A stretch of 60,453 nt of DNA. Origin: Nostoc sp. NMS2. Its GTDB lineage: Bacteria; Cyanobacteriota; Cyanobacteriia; Cyanobacteriales; Nostocaceae. Shown here piece by piece: positions 43,963 through 53,100 of the stretch (positions are counted from its first letter, which is position 1; each line of letters begins with the position of its first letter). The stretch is taken from NCBI RefSeq assembly GCF_017115105.1, contig NZ_JABXKH010000041.1:1-60453 (forward strand), given 5' to 3'. The notes under the pieces were generated by a model that was not told the DNA's origin, ran no database searches, and worked only from the letters and a program-made list of their open reading frames with translations. The translations under genes were made by a program, and so were the position numbers.

Positions 43963-44841
43963 ATGGAAACAAAAACTGCCAAACTCCTTGATGGTAAAGC
44001 TTTATCTGCAAAAATTCAGCAAGAACTTTCTGTCGGCATTACACAATTACAGCCAAAAATTGGACGACCTCCTGGTTTAGCAGTGTTGATGGTTGGCGAT
44101 AACCCAGCATCAGCCGCTTATGTCCGCAATAAAGAAAAAGCCTGCGCTAAAGTTGGCATCGCCTCTTTTGGTAAGCATTTTCCTGCCGAAACTACTCTTG
44201 AGGAGTTAGAAAAGGTCATTGCTGCACTAAACCACGATGAACGGGTGGATGGAATTCTTGTGCAGCTGCCTTTACCTGACCACTTAGATGCTGTGACTTT
44301 GCTACATCAAATTGACCCCGATAAAGATGCTGATGGACTACACCCAGTTAATTTGGGGCGATTAGTCCGGGGAGAAATCGGTTTACGCAGCTGCACCCCG
44401 GATGGTGTGATGCGGCTTTTGCAAGCTTATGAGATTCCTTTGCAAGGAAAACAGGCAGTCGTGGTGGGACGCAGTATTTTGGTGGGTAAACCTATGGCGC
44501 TGATGCTACTAGAAGCTGATGCTACAGTCACCATCGCTCACTCGCGATCGCATGACCTCAAAAGCATCACCCAAAATGCTGATATTCTAATTGCAGCAGC
44601 AGGTCGTCCCAGATTAATCACTGCTGATATGGTAAAACCAGGCGCTGTTGTGGTAGATGTGGGAATGAATCGCGTCACTGATGCTAGTGGCAAAAGTCGC
44701 TTAATTGGCGATGTTGACTTTGAATCAACTGCTGGTGTAGCAGGATTTATCACCCCCGTTCCTGGTGGTGTTGGCCCTATGACTGTTGCCATATTGTTAC
44801 AAAATACATTCACCAGCTATTCCACAGCAGCAAGAGAGTGA
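43963..44841 (+). CDS. folD: Bifunctional methylenetetrahydrofolate dehydrogenase / methenyltetrahydrofolate cyclohydrolase
   Basis: A 292-residue FolD that interconverts methylene-, methenyl- and formyl-tetrahydrofolate using NADP+. It shows [20 protein letters not shown] with the following catalytic lysine region ([10 protein letters not shown]), [14 protein letters not shown], the Rossmann segment [18 protein letters not shown], and [20 protein letters not shown] at the end. Length normal. The ATG at 43963 is preferred over a TTG at 43951. It precedes crtE on the same strand by 300 bases; folD-crtE proximity is common in cyanobacteria. Confidence 0.96.
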   Translation: METKTAKLLDGKALSAKIQQELSVGITQLQPKIGRPPGLAVLMVGDNPASAAYVRNKEKACAKVGIASFGKHFPAETTLEELEKVIAALNHDERVDGILVQLPLPDHLDAVTLLHQIDPDKDADGLHPVNLGRLVRGEIGLRSCTPDGVMRLLQAYEIPLQGKQAVVVGRSILVGKPMALMLLEADATVTIAHSRSHDLKSITQNADILIAAAGRPRLITADMVKPGAVVVDVGMNRVTDASGKSRLIGDVDFESTAGVAGFITPVPGGVGPMTVAILLQNTFTSYSTAARE

Positions 44842-45142
44842 GGAGTTAAGCTAAAACACATCTAATTTGCATATTAAAATTTTCTCAATATCTTGTGGGG
44901 TGGGCAACATGAGCGCCCTGATTATGCAACTTGAATGCTGATTAGCTTATGAGTTAAAAGTTAAGAATTATTAATCCTAACTCCTTTACAGACGCGGTTA
45001 ATCGCGTCTACTCCTAACTCCTGTACAGACGCGATTAATCACGTCTGTACTCCTAATTCCGAACTCTTCATTTTTTCAGCCCCACAGCACCTTAAAATTG
45101 TGACGTATAAGACAAAAATCCCAAAGTGTCAGGAATTGAAGA
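44842..45142. repeat. folD-crtE gap with paired palindromes
   Basis: About 300 bases without a gene. It holds a cttgtggggtgggcaac fragment related to the 4115-4238 element, and two adjacent palindromes, agacgcggttaatcgcgtct (44990-45009) and tacagacgcgattaatcacg continuing to tctgta (45024-45049), each preceded by ctaactcct. They may stabilise or end the folD transcript. Confidence 0.6.
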
Positions 45143-46075
45143 ATGGTAGCAACTGATAACGTTCAAAGGACACCACCAGAGGAAGCCACATTTAACTTGG
45201 TAGCCTATCTCAAAGAGCGACAAAAGCTTTGTGATAATGCTTTAGATCGAGCTATCCCCATCATTTATCCAGAAAAGATTTATGAGGCGATGCGCTACTC
45301 TTTATTAGCTGGCGGCAAGCGTGTACGTCCCATTCTTTGCCTTGCTACCTGTGAAATGATGGGTGGCACTATCGAAATGGCCATGCCAACGGCTTGTGCT
45401 GTAGAGATGATCCACACAATGTCTCTGATTCATGATGACCTCCCAGCGATGGATAATGACGATTACCGTCGGGGAAAGCTGACAAATCATAAAGTCTATG
45501 GCGAAGATGTGGCGATTTTGGCTGGGGACGGCTTGTTAGCACTCGCTTTTGAGTTTGTTGCCCTTAAAACCCCCCAAAACGTTAACAGAGAGCTAACCTT
45601 GCAGGTAATTGTTCGTCTTGGTCGAGCGCTGGGGGCAGCTGGTTTGGTCGGTGGTCAAGTTGTCGATTTAGAGTCAGAAGGGAAATCTGATATTTCTCTA
45701 GAAACGCTAAATTTCATTCATAGACACAAAACATCCGCCCTTTTGGAAGCTTGCGTAGTTTGTGGCGGAATCATTGCTGGAGCATCAACTGAAGATGTGC
45801 AGCGACTGACCCGTTATGCTGAAAATATTGGGCTAGCATTCCAAATCATAGATGATATTCTGGATATCACTTCTACAAAAGAGCAATTAGGTAAAACAGC
45901 TGGTAAAGACCAAAAAGCGAAGAAAGTGACCTATCCTAGCCTTTGGGGACTTGAAGAATCCCGCTTAAAAGCCCAAGAGCTTGTTAAAGTAGCTTGTGCA
46001 GAATTAGAACCATTTGGAGACAGAGCCAAGCCACTCAAAGCGATCGCTCATTTTATTACTAGCCGCAATAACTAG
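45143..46075 (+). CDS. crtE: Geranylgeranyl diphosphate synthase (polyprenyl synthetase)
   Basis: A 310-residue trans-prenyltransferase that makes GGPP for carotenoids, the chlorophyll phytyl tail and quinones. The first aspartate-rich motif is [17 protein letters not shown] (with two residues between the Asp pairs, as in bacterial GGPP synthases), the second is [23 protein letters not shown] and [15 protein letters not shown] also fit. The N-terminus [19 protein letters not shown] is typical of Nostoc CrtE. Complete. It is followed on the same strand by the DUF212 gene. Confidence 0.96.
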   Translation: MVATDNVQRTPPEEATFNLVAYLKERQKLCDNALDRAIPIIYPEKIYEAMRYSLLAGGKRVRPILCLATCEMMGGTIEMAMPTACAVEMIHTMSLIHDDLPAMDNDDYRRGKLTNHKVYGEDVAILAGDGLLALAFEFVALKTPQNVNRELTLQVIVRLGRALGAAGLVGGQVVDLESEGKSDISLETLNFIHRHKTSALLEACVVCGGIIAGASTEDVQRLTRYAENIGLAFQIIDDILDITSTKEQLGKTAGKDQKAKKVTYPSLWGLEESRLKAQELVKVACAELEPFGDRAKPLKAIAHFITSRNN

Positions 46076-46085
46076 CAACGCTTTG

Positions 46086-46121
46086 GGTAATTCGTAATTC
46101 GTAATTCGTAATTCGTAATTC
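46086..46121. repeat. Heptanucleotide short tandem repeat (gtaattc)n
   Basis: Five consecutive copies of the same heptamer that opens the window, ten bases after the crtE stop. A weak hairpin with aaaagctt / aagctttt arms follows at about 46211-46233. Confidence 0.85.
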
Positions 46122-46360
46122 CTGTACCGTAAGCGTTTCATTGGTTTTGAATGGGTGGTTTATTGACGCTATGCTGTACTACACCGCCCCCCTGCGGAAT
46201 TCAAAATTAAAAAAGCTTGTTTGATAAGCTTTTAGGTGATTTTGAATCATCAATCTGTTTCCGCCGTGATGTACTAGGTTAATTTGGGATTTTGGGTTGA
46301 ATCTAAGTGTTTCCTCAACCAGAAACTGCTGCTAATATTTACTAACCTAATCAAAATACC

Positions 46361-46816
46361 ATGCAGGACATAGGCAACATTTTAGACAACCGGGTGCTGC
46401 TGGTTGCTCTGGTCGCTTGTTTAATTGCTCAAGCATTAAAGCTCGTAATCGAGATCGTCAAAAATCGCAAACTTAATATCCGTGTTTTGGTGACAACCGG
46501 AGGTATGCCCAGCGCTCATTCAGCTTTAGTTACAGCTTTAGCGGCTGGTGTAGGGCAAACACTTGGTTGGGCATCTCCTGATTTTGCCCTTGCGATGGTT
46601 TTTGCCATCATTGTCATGTATGATGCAGCCGGAGTTCGCCAAGCAGCTGGTAAGCAAGCTCGTATCCTCAATCAAATGATTGATGAGTTATTTCATGAAA
46701 AACCAGACTTTAGCCAAGACCGTCTGAAAGAATTACTTGGACATACACCAGTTCAGGTAATAGCTGGGTCAGCTTTGGGTATAACCATCTGTTGGTTAGC
46801 AAGTTTTGCTTATTAG
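46361..46816 (+). CDS. Divergent PAP2 family protein (DUF212)
   Basis: A 151-residue membrane protein with four helices. The signature TTGGMPSAHSALVTALAAGVG contains the PSAHS phosphatase motif, and MYDAAGVRQAAGKQA is the second conserved segment of the DUF212 group of divergent acid phosphatase/vanadium haloperoxidase-related proteins. A lipid phosphate phosphatase activity is plausible; its place after crtE hints at action on prenyl phosphates, but that is inference. ATG start at 46361, complete. Confidence 0.87.
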   Translation: MQDIGNILDNRVLLVALVACLIAQALKLVIEIVKNRKLNIRVLVTTGGMPSAHSALVTALAAGVGQTLGWASPDFALAMVFAIIVMYDAAGVRQAAGKQARILNQMIDELFHEKPDFSQDRLKELLGHTPVQVIAGSALGITICWLASFAY

Positions 46817-46844
46817 TCAATAGCCTACAGTCTACAGTTTATTA

Positions 46845-46911
46845 ACTAATGACTAATGACTAATGACTAATGACTAATACTTCGACTACGCTCAGTACAA
46901 GTGACTAATGA
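46845..46911. repeat. gactaat heptamers plus acttcgact...cagtacaagtg element
   Basis: Five or six gactaat units run directly into the element at 46878-46903, followed by another gactaat. This shows the usual association: short heptamers flank the longer element, exactly as within mutS and the LpxB-like gene. Confidence 0.8.
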
Positions 46912-47574
46912 CTACAACCGCACAGTTGAGCGCAGCAGAATCACTTTACGACTATCTACTATGCTGGCGACAAAACCGCCATTATTCAGCTTCTGCAATG
47001 TGTTGTATGCTTCACTTTGGTTGGTGGTATAAACTGCCAGCAAGTAAGGGCGTTGTCCATAGGAAACAAAACCTACGTTACCTCCTACTGCTTGCTGTAC
47101 GCTAGTTACTAGTTCGGGACGATTGTAATAATCTACCAACACTGCATAACCCTCTCCTAATGCTTGAGGATTATAGTTAACTGTCTGCTGAGGCGACTGT
47201 TGCTGTATTTGTGGCTGTGTTTGTGGCTGCACATCTGCCGTTGTTGGTCGAGTGGTGATGATGGCAGATAAACCAACAATATTACTTACATACCTTGCCC
47301 ATCGATTGGCATCATCAATTTTTTTAAAGCCCCCTATCCGCGTCACAGTTTCGTTGAGATATTTGCAGGTAATGGTTTTCAGTTCAGGCGGTAAGGCACT
47401 ACGCAACTGCTTTTGATTATCTGCTGTGGGACTGACTACTAATAAAAGATACTCACCCGAAGTCGGTGGTTGACAAACAGGAATGGCTTGTTGGGCAAAA
47501 ACAGAACTCATGCCACCAATCAACCCTGCAATCGCAAATCCTAAAACACTTGGTAAAGTCTGAAATCTATGCAC
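46912..47574 (-). CDS. Exported hypothetical protein with SPOR-like repeats
   Basis: A 220-residue protein with a Sec signal peptide (MHRFQTLPSVLGFAIAGLIG, cleavage after VFAQ). Two similar alpha/beta halves (GEYLLLVVSPTADNQKQLRS ... and GEGYAVLVDYYNRPELVTSV ...) are joined by a Gln/Thr/Pro-rich linker. Each half resembles a SPOR-type fold (strand, helix, strands), and the same layout is known in cyanobacterial periplasmic proteins of unknown function. The stop abuts a repeat. Binding to cell-wall glycans is possible but not shown by specific motifs. Confidence 0.6.
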   Translation of the reverse strand: MHRFQTLPSVLGFAIAGLIGGMSSVFAQQAIPVCQPPTSGEYLLLVVSPTADNQKQLRSALPPELKTITCKYLNETVTRIGGFKKIDDANRWARYVSNIVGLSAIITTRPTTADVQPQTQPQIQQQSPQQTVNYNPQALGEGYAVLVDYYNRPELVTSVQQAVGGNVGFVSYGQRPYLLAVYTTNQSEAYNTLQKLNNGGFVASIVDSRKVILLRSTVRL

Positions 47575-47599
47575 AAAAGTTAGATTATGTAAATCAAGG

Positions 47600-47807
47600 T
47601 GTCTTAGAAGATTTTATAAGAAAAAAGCTGAAAACCTACTTACTTCAGTGTGGGAATGAAAGGAGTGTCACAAAATATATTGGGGAGTGGAGGAGATGAG
47701 GGAGATGAGGAGCAGGGAGCTCTTAGCAGGGAGCAAGGGAGAAGAGTTTTCCCCCTGCCCCCGCCCCCCGCCCCTCTGCCTCTTTTCCATGCCCCATGCC
47801 CAATTTC
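47600..47807. repeat. G/C-rich short-repeat stretch
   Basis: No gene is supported. From about 47675 there is a ggggagatgagg / gcagggag run followed by ccccctgcccccgccccccg, the same low-complexity class that is found in frame within the hybrid kinase gene. Confidence 0.6.
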
Positions 47808-48137
47808 TTAAGATACAGTAGCCAAGGATGCCAAAGCATCTGGTATTGTCTCAGAAGGAGCCTGGAATTCTCCAGTGATAACGTATTCTAGACGCAGTTT
47901 TAACCAAGTAATAAATTGGGGATTTGTAGAAATAATTGCTACTGCTGGTTGGGGACACTTTGCCTTGATTTGTGCAAATTCAGGTGCTTCCAAGAAAGCT
48001 GGTTGTTCAACCAACCAAAAATCTATTTGTTTTTCTTGTTCGTGGTAGTGACGAATGCGTTCTTTGAGAATTTCGTGTGTCGGTTCTTCTTGGAGAAGAA
48101 AGCGAAGACTTGCCAAAACGTAATAGTATGTTTGCAT
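47808..48137 (-). CDS. ycf54: Ycf54-like protein, Mg-protoporphyrin IX monomethyl ester cyclase subunit
   Basis: A 109-residue protein matching the Ycf54 family (also listed as DUF2488). It begins MQTYYYVLASLRFLLQEEP and has KQIDFWLVEQPAFLEAPE, CPQPAVAIISTNPQFITWLK and LRLEYVITGEFQAPS. Ycf54 binds the diiron cyclase (AcsF/CycI) and is needed for making the chlorophyll isocyclic ring aerobically. AAGG lies about 7 bases upstream of the ATG at 48137; longer starts (ATG 48143, GTG 48176) are possible but unlike the family. It is 65 bases downstream of the SnoaL-like gene on the same strand. Confidence 0.93.
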   Translation of the reverse strand: MQTYYYVLASLRFLLQEEPTHEILKERIRHYHEQEKQIDFWLVEQPAFLEAPEFAQIKAKCPQPAVAIISTNPQFITWLKLRLEYVITGEFQAPSETIPDALASLATVS

Positions 48138-48202
48138 TTTCATCCTTTGGTTGCTGTGTGAATCATGTAAGGGCACAGTACTACATTCTGTACCCTTATG
48201 AA

Positions 48203-48922
48203 CTAACTCTTACGGGATTTCTTGAACCAAGAACTGAACGGACAAGCACTTGCCGACTTTTCAGCATTTGTCTGTTTGCCACCAGATGTTAGCTTTTCCA
48301 AAAACAGATTATTGTCGAAGTAGTGTTCTAAGGAAATAACCTTCAAGTCATCGGTAACTTTTGCAATGCTCATGCCGATAATTTCTATTGTCTCTCCAGT
48401 CGGTGCATGGCCTTTATATTCTCCGTTAAAATGTCCCCAATGCCGCCATTTGAATGTGACATTTGGTGGCCCTGAGAAAACTTCCAGCACTTCCCAAGGA
48501 AATCCTTGAGGAAATGTTGTGTGGAAGACTTTTGCGGATGATTCAAAGCTTTCTTCTGAAGATTTGTAATGCTCTGAATCAGCCATAAATAGATTGTAAG
48601 TACCTTGGGCTGATAAATCTGCTGCGGTATACTCTACTCCGCCATTGGTACTCACGCGAAACTGTTCATTGACAATAGATAACCACTGTTGCGGGTTAGC
48701 TTTGAAAGATACCTCCATCTCGAAGGTTCTGACTAAGTTTTGCACGATCGCTTCCAGTGTACCTTCAAGGTGATTATAGATACTTTCTTGGGCAAGATTC
48801 TCTTTGGAACGAGAATAATCAGGCGGTGTCTGATAGCGCCACTCGACATCAGTGCTTTCTGCTATCACTTTATCTCTATCCTGTACCCAAAGTGGCAGGT
48901 TGTTAGACTGTGTTGCGCTCAT
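48203..48922 (-). CDS. SnoaL-like protein related to plant pathogenesis-related protein
   Basis: A 239-residue cytosolic protein. The segments VEWRYQTPPDYSRSKENL, LVRTFEMEVSFKANPQQW, FPQGFPWEVLEVFSGPPNVTF and KWRHWGHFNGEYKGHAPTGE resemble a barley-type pathogenesis-related protein family and the SnoaL-like alpha+beta barrel fold. SnoaL-like folds bind small hydrophobic ligands; the reaction, if any, is unknown. The C-terminus is basic and Ser-rich. It is the likely first gene of a two-gene unit with ycf54. Confidence 0.72.
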   Translation of the reverse strand: MSATQSNNLPLWVQDRDKVIAESTDVEWRYQTPPDYSRSKENLAQESIYNHLEGTLEAIVQNLVRTFEMEVSFKANPQQWLSIVNEQFRVSTNGGVEYTAADLSAQGTYNLFMADSEHYKSSEESFESSAKVFHTTFPQGFPWEVLEVFSGPPNVTFKWRHWGHFNGEYKGHAPTGETIEIIGMSIAKVTDDLKVISLEHYFDNNLFLEKLTSGGKQTNAEKSASACPFSSWFKKSRKS

Positions 48923-48984
48923 AGAAGTTTTTGCTGAAGATTTGAATTTCTAGATTTCGCAGTGACAACCCCTCTTTTAAGATA

Positions 48985-49128
48985 CGGGAGTGAGGACAGG
49001 GAGCAGGGAGCAGGGAGCAGGGGAGCAGGGGAGCAGGGAGCAGGGGGAAAATTCCTCTCCTCTGCACCCTTCCCCCCGCGCCTCTGCCTCTTCTGCCCCA
49101 TGCCCTATGCCCAATACTTCGACTTCGC
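48985..49128. repeat. gggagca microsatellite and acttcgact element beside pdxJ
   Basis: A run of gggagca / ggggagca units lies at 48990-49045, followed by C-rich sequence and the acttcgact...cagtacaagtg element at 49115-49140. The last bases of this element encode the end of pdxJ. Confidence 0.8.
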
Positions 49129-49875
49129 TCAGTACAAGTGCCCTATGCCCAATTCCCCATTCCCTCTTATAGCTTGTTTCATCTCGCGGACTGCCCTTTC
49201 TATACCTACTAATGCTGCCCGACTGATGATGGTATGACCGATGTTTAGTTCTTCCATGCCTGGAAGCGCAGCCACTGGATAGACGTTCCAATAGGTGAGT
49301 CCATGACCAGCGTTGACTCGCAATCCAGCTTGAATCGCTTGTTCACACCCTTTAGCTAATATGGCTAATTCTCGATGGCGATTTGTTTCATCCTTAGCCT
49401 CAGCATATTGTCCGGTGTGCAATTCGATAAACTGAGCTTGTATCTTGACAGATGCTTCGATTTGTGCTGGTTCGGCATCGATAAATAAACTAACTGGAAT
49501 GCTAGCGCTTTGCAATTTATCGACTATTTCACCTATTCTAGCAATTTGACCAATAATATCTAGTCCGCCTTCTGTTGTGACTTCTTCGCGCTTTTCGGGA
49601 ACTAAAGTCACGTAATCTGGTTTGATATCGAGAGCGATCGCTAGCATTTCTTCTGTAGCGGCCATTTCTAAATTAAGATGTGATCGCACTGTTTGCCGCA
49701 ATATCCGCACATCCCGATCTTGGATATGCCGTCGATCTTCACGCAGATGCACCGTAATACCATCTGCACCCGCTAATTCTGCCAGCACCGCCGCCGCCAC
49801 AGGGTCTGGTTCCACCGTCCGCCGTGCTTGCCGGATGGTGGCGATGTGGTCAATGTTAACGCCAAGTGTAGCCAC
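49129..49875 (-). CDS. pdxJ: Pyridoxine 5'-phosphate synthase
   Basis: A 248-residue TIM-barrel enzyme that condenses 1-deoxyxylulose 5-phosphate with 3-amino-2-oxopropyl phosphate, the last ring-closing step of DXP-dependent vitamin B6 synthesis. Motifs: [48 protein letters not shown] and GHGLTYWNV. The start is taken as GTG at 49875, with GGGAG nine bases upstream and family-like sequence from there; a TTG at 49899 is open. The last nine residues (GELGIGHLY) are encoded by an interspersed repeat, replacing or extending the normal C-terminus. Confidence 0.94.
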   Translation of the reverse strand: MATLGVNIDHIATIRQARRTVEPDPVAAAVLAELAGADGITVHLREDRRHIQDRDVRILRQTVRSHLNLEMAATEEMLAIALDIKPDYVTLVPEKREEVTTEGGLDIIGQIARIGEIVDKLQSASIPVSLFIDAEPAQIEASVKIQAQFIELHTGQYAEAKDETNRHRELAILAKGCEQAIQAGLRVNAGHGLTYWNVYPVAALPGMEELNIGHTIISRAALVGIERAVREMKQAIRGNGELGIGHLY

Positions 49876-49945
49876 CCCAAGTTTCTCCCAATTCCACAAT
49901 CCTTAGAACTTGATTTTACCGGAAATTGGGGGAGATAAATCACAA

Positions 49946-50010
49946 AGACGCGATAAATCGCCGTCAAGACAAAGGACTGATTATTGTAAAGACGGCGATT
50001 TATCGCGTCT
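49946..50010. repeat. 20-bp perfect inverted repeat between pdxJ and kinase gene
   Basis: agacgcgataaatcgccgtc at 49946-49965 and its exact complement at 49991-50010, with a 25-base loop. It is related to the agacgcg palindromes in the folD-crtE gap. It lies in the divergent intergenic region, where it could affect either promoter. Confidence 0.75.
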
Positions 50011-50162
50011 CTTCTCTTAACCGAACCGTATTGCCCTGCCCCACTTCGACTACGCTCAGTGACCACCTGCCTCATACCTTCATTGATAAAACTGAGTTAG
50101 AAAAAGCTGGTTTTTGGGCAGACTACTTTAGATAAATAGCTGATTTAACAAGAGTTGAGCCG

Positions 50163-53100
50163 ATGGACAAGCTTTTAAATTATCGAATTAGCGAACAACT
50201 TTATGCAGGCTCTAGAACCCTAGTTTATCGGGCAATTCGAGAGACCGATCAACTTCCGGTTGCGATCAAACTACTTCAGCAGGAATATCCTACCTTCAAC
50301 GATCTGCTACTATTCCGCAATCAGTACACGATCGCTAAAAATATTGATCTACCTGGTATTGTTCATCCCTATAGTCTGGAACCTTACCACAACAGCTACG
50401 CTTTGGTAATGGAGGATTTTGGTGGCATTTCCCTCAGAGATTGGATGAACCAAAAAATGGGGAGCAATCAATGTACTTTGACAGAATTTTTGGAAATTGC
50501 GATCGCTCTGATCAATATTCTTGACGGACTCTATCGCCATCGGGTTATCCACAAAGACATTAAGCCTGCCAACATCCTCATTAACCCGGAAACTCAGCAA
50601 GTCAAGTTGATTGACTTTAGCATTGCCTCTCTTTTACCAAGAGAAACCCAAGAAGTTCACAGTCCCAATGTCTTAGAAGGTACTCTTGCCTACGTTTCCC
50701 CAGAACAAACCGGACGGATGAATCGCGGAATTGACTATCGCAGTGATTACTATGCTCTCGGCGTTACCTTCTATGAATTGCTGGCTGGACACTTACCGTT
50801 TGAGTCGAACGATCCGATGGAGTTGGTTCACTGTCATATTGCAAAGCTTCCAGAACAGTTAGGAGGCGGGAGGGAAGAAGAGATTCCTGAAGTTCTTTGT
50901 GAGATTGTGATGAAATTGATGGCGAAAAATGCTGAAGACCGCTATCAGAGTGCATTAGGGCTGAAATTTGATTTAGAAAAATGTTTGGAGCAACTGAAAA
51001 ACACGGGTAGCATTGAGAGTTTTCCAATTGCACAAAGGGATATTTGCGATCGCTTCATCATCCCAGAAAAACTCTATGGTCGCCAAGGTGAAGTTGAAAG
51101 TTTATTGGATGCCTTTGAGAGAGTCAGTCAGGGAAGCACTGAAATTATGTTGGTAGCAGGCTTCTCTGGGATTGGCAAAACTGCTGTGGTTAACGAAGTC
51201 CACAAGCCAATTGTCCGACAACGGGGTTACTTCATTAAAGGTAAATTTGACCAATTCCAGCGCAACATCCCTTTCTCTGCCTTTGTGCAAGCCTTTCGAG
51301 ACTTAATCAGGCAACTATTGAGTGAAACTGATACTCAATTTGAGCAGTGGAAGTGCAAAATTCTCTCTGCTTTGGGTGAGAACGGGCAAGTGATGATTGA
51401 TGTAATTCCAGAACTGGAAAGGATGATTGGCAAACAGCCTCCTGCACCGGAACTCTTTGCAAGTGTGGCACAAAAGCGCTTCAAATCGCTGTTTTTAAAA
51501 TTAACTCAAGTCTTCACTGCCGTAGAACATCCATTGACGATCTTTATTGACGATCTGCAATGGGCAGATTCGGCTTCTTTAAAGTTAATCCACTTGTTAA
51601 TGAGCGAAGCTGACATCGGCTATCTACTATTAATTGGTGCTTATCGAGATAACGAAGTTAATCCAGTACATCCCCTGATGCTGACTTTGCAAGAGATTCA
51701 GAAGTTAGATATCACAGTTAATACGATTACTTTAGCTCCCCTTGAGCAAATTTCTATCAATCATTTGGTTGCAGATACATTGAGTTGCTCACTAGCGTTA
51801 GCCACACCGTTAACAGAGTTGGTATTGAGCAAAACCAAAGGTAATCCTTTCTTCAGCACCCAGTTTCTCAAAGCGCTACATCAAGAACAACTAATTACAT
51901 TTAATTTTGACGGTAGTTATTGGGAATGTGATGTTGCTCAAGTGCGATCGCTCGCTTTGACCGATGATGTAGTAGAGTTTATGGCAATTCAGCTTGAAAA
52001 GTTGTCAATAGAAACTCAAGAAGTTTTGAAATTAGCGGCTTGTGTGGGAAACCAATTTGATTTAGCCACATTAGCGATCGTTTATGAACATTCTGAGGTG
52101 ACAACAGCAGATGAGTTATGGAAAGCGCTTCAAGAAGGATTTATTATTCCTAGCAGTGATGTTTACAAATTCTATCAACAGCAATCATTGGTAAATAGCC
52201 ACAATGACTATGGACAAATAACCAGCAGCTACAAATTTCTTCACGATCGCATTCAGCAAGCTGCCTATTCACTAATTCTTGACAATCAAAAGCAAGTTAC
52301 TCACCTGCACATTGGGCGTTTGCTGCAACAAGCAACGACTGCAAATGAACGAGATGATAAAATTTTTGCGATCGTTAACCATCTCAATCAAGGATCGGCT
52401 TTGATTATTGATGAACAGGAGAAACAGGAACTCGCGCAGTTAAACTTGGCGGCTGGCCATAAAGCCAAAAGTTCAACAGCTTATGCAGCAGCTTTAGACT
52501 ATTTCAACACAGGCATTGCTATGCTTACAGATAACTGTTGGCATCAATCCGCTCTCGTCCTCTCCCTTTATGAAAAAGCAACGGAATCAGCCTACCTTGC
52601 CATCGATTTTGAACAGATGGAACAGTTAGCTGAAGTTGTGCTGAATCATGCCCAATCTTGGCTAGTTCGGGCAAATATCTACAACATTAAAATCCAAGCT
52701 TGCATTGCTCAAAATCAGCAGCTAGAAGCCTTGCGACTCGCACGGGAAGTATTAAAGCATCTGGGAGTACATCTGCCAGAGCAACCCACCCCAGCAGACA
52801 TTGCACAGGCACTTAGGAATACCCAAATTCTACTCAACAATAAATCAATCGAATCTTTCCTAGAATTACCACAAATGACCGCACCGGAGAAAAAAGCGGC
52901 AATGGTTATTCTATCAACCGTCCTTTCTGCTGCCTATCAAGCTGCTCCAGACTTGTTACCTCTGATTATCCTTGCTCACGTCGATTTATCTGTGCAATAT
53001 GGGAATGCACCAGAATCGACTCATGGCTATGTAATGTACGGGTTGACATTGCTGGTTATGTTGGGAGATATTGAGGCAGGCTATCGGTTTGGACAACTGG

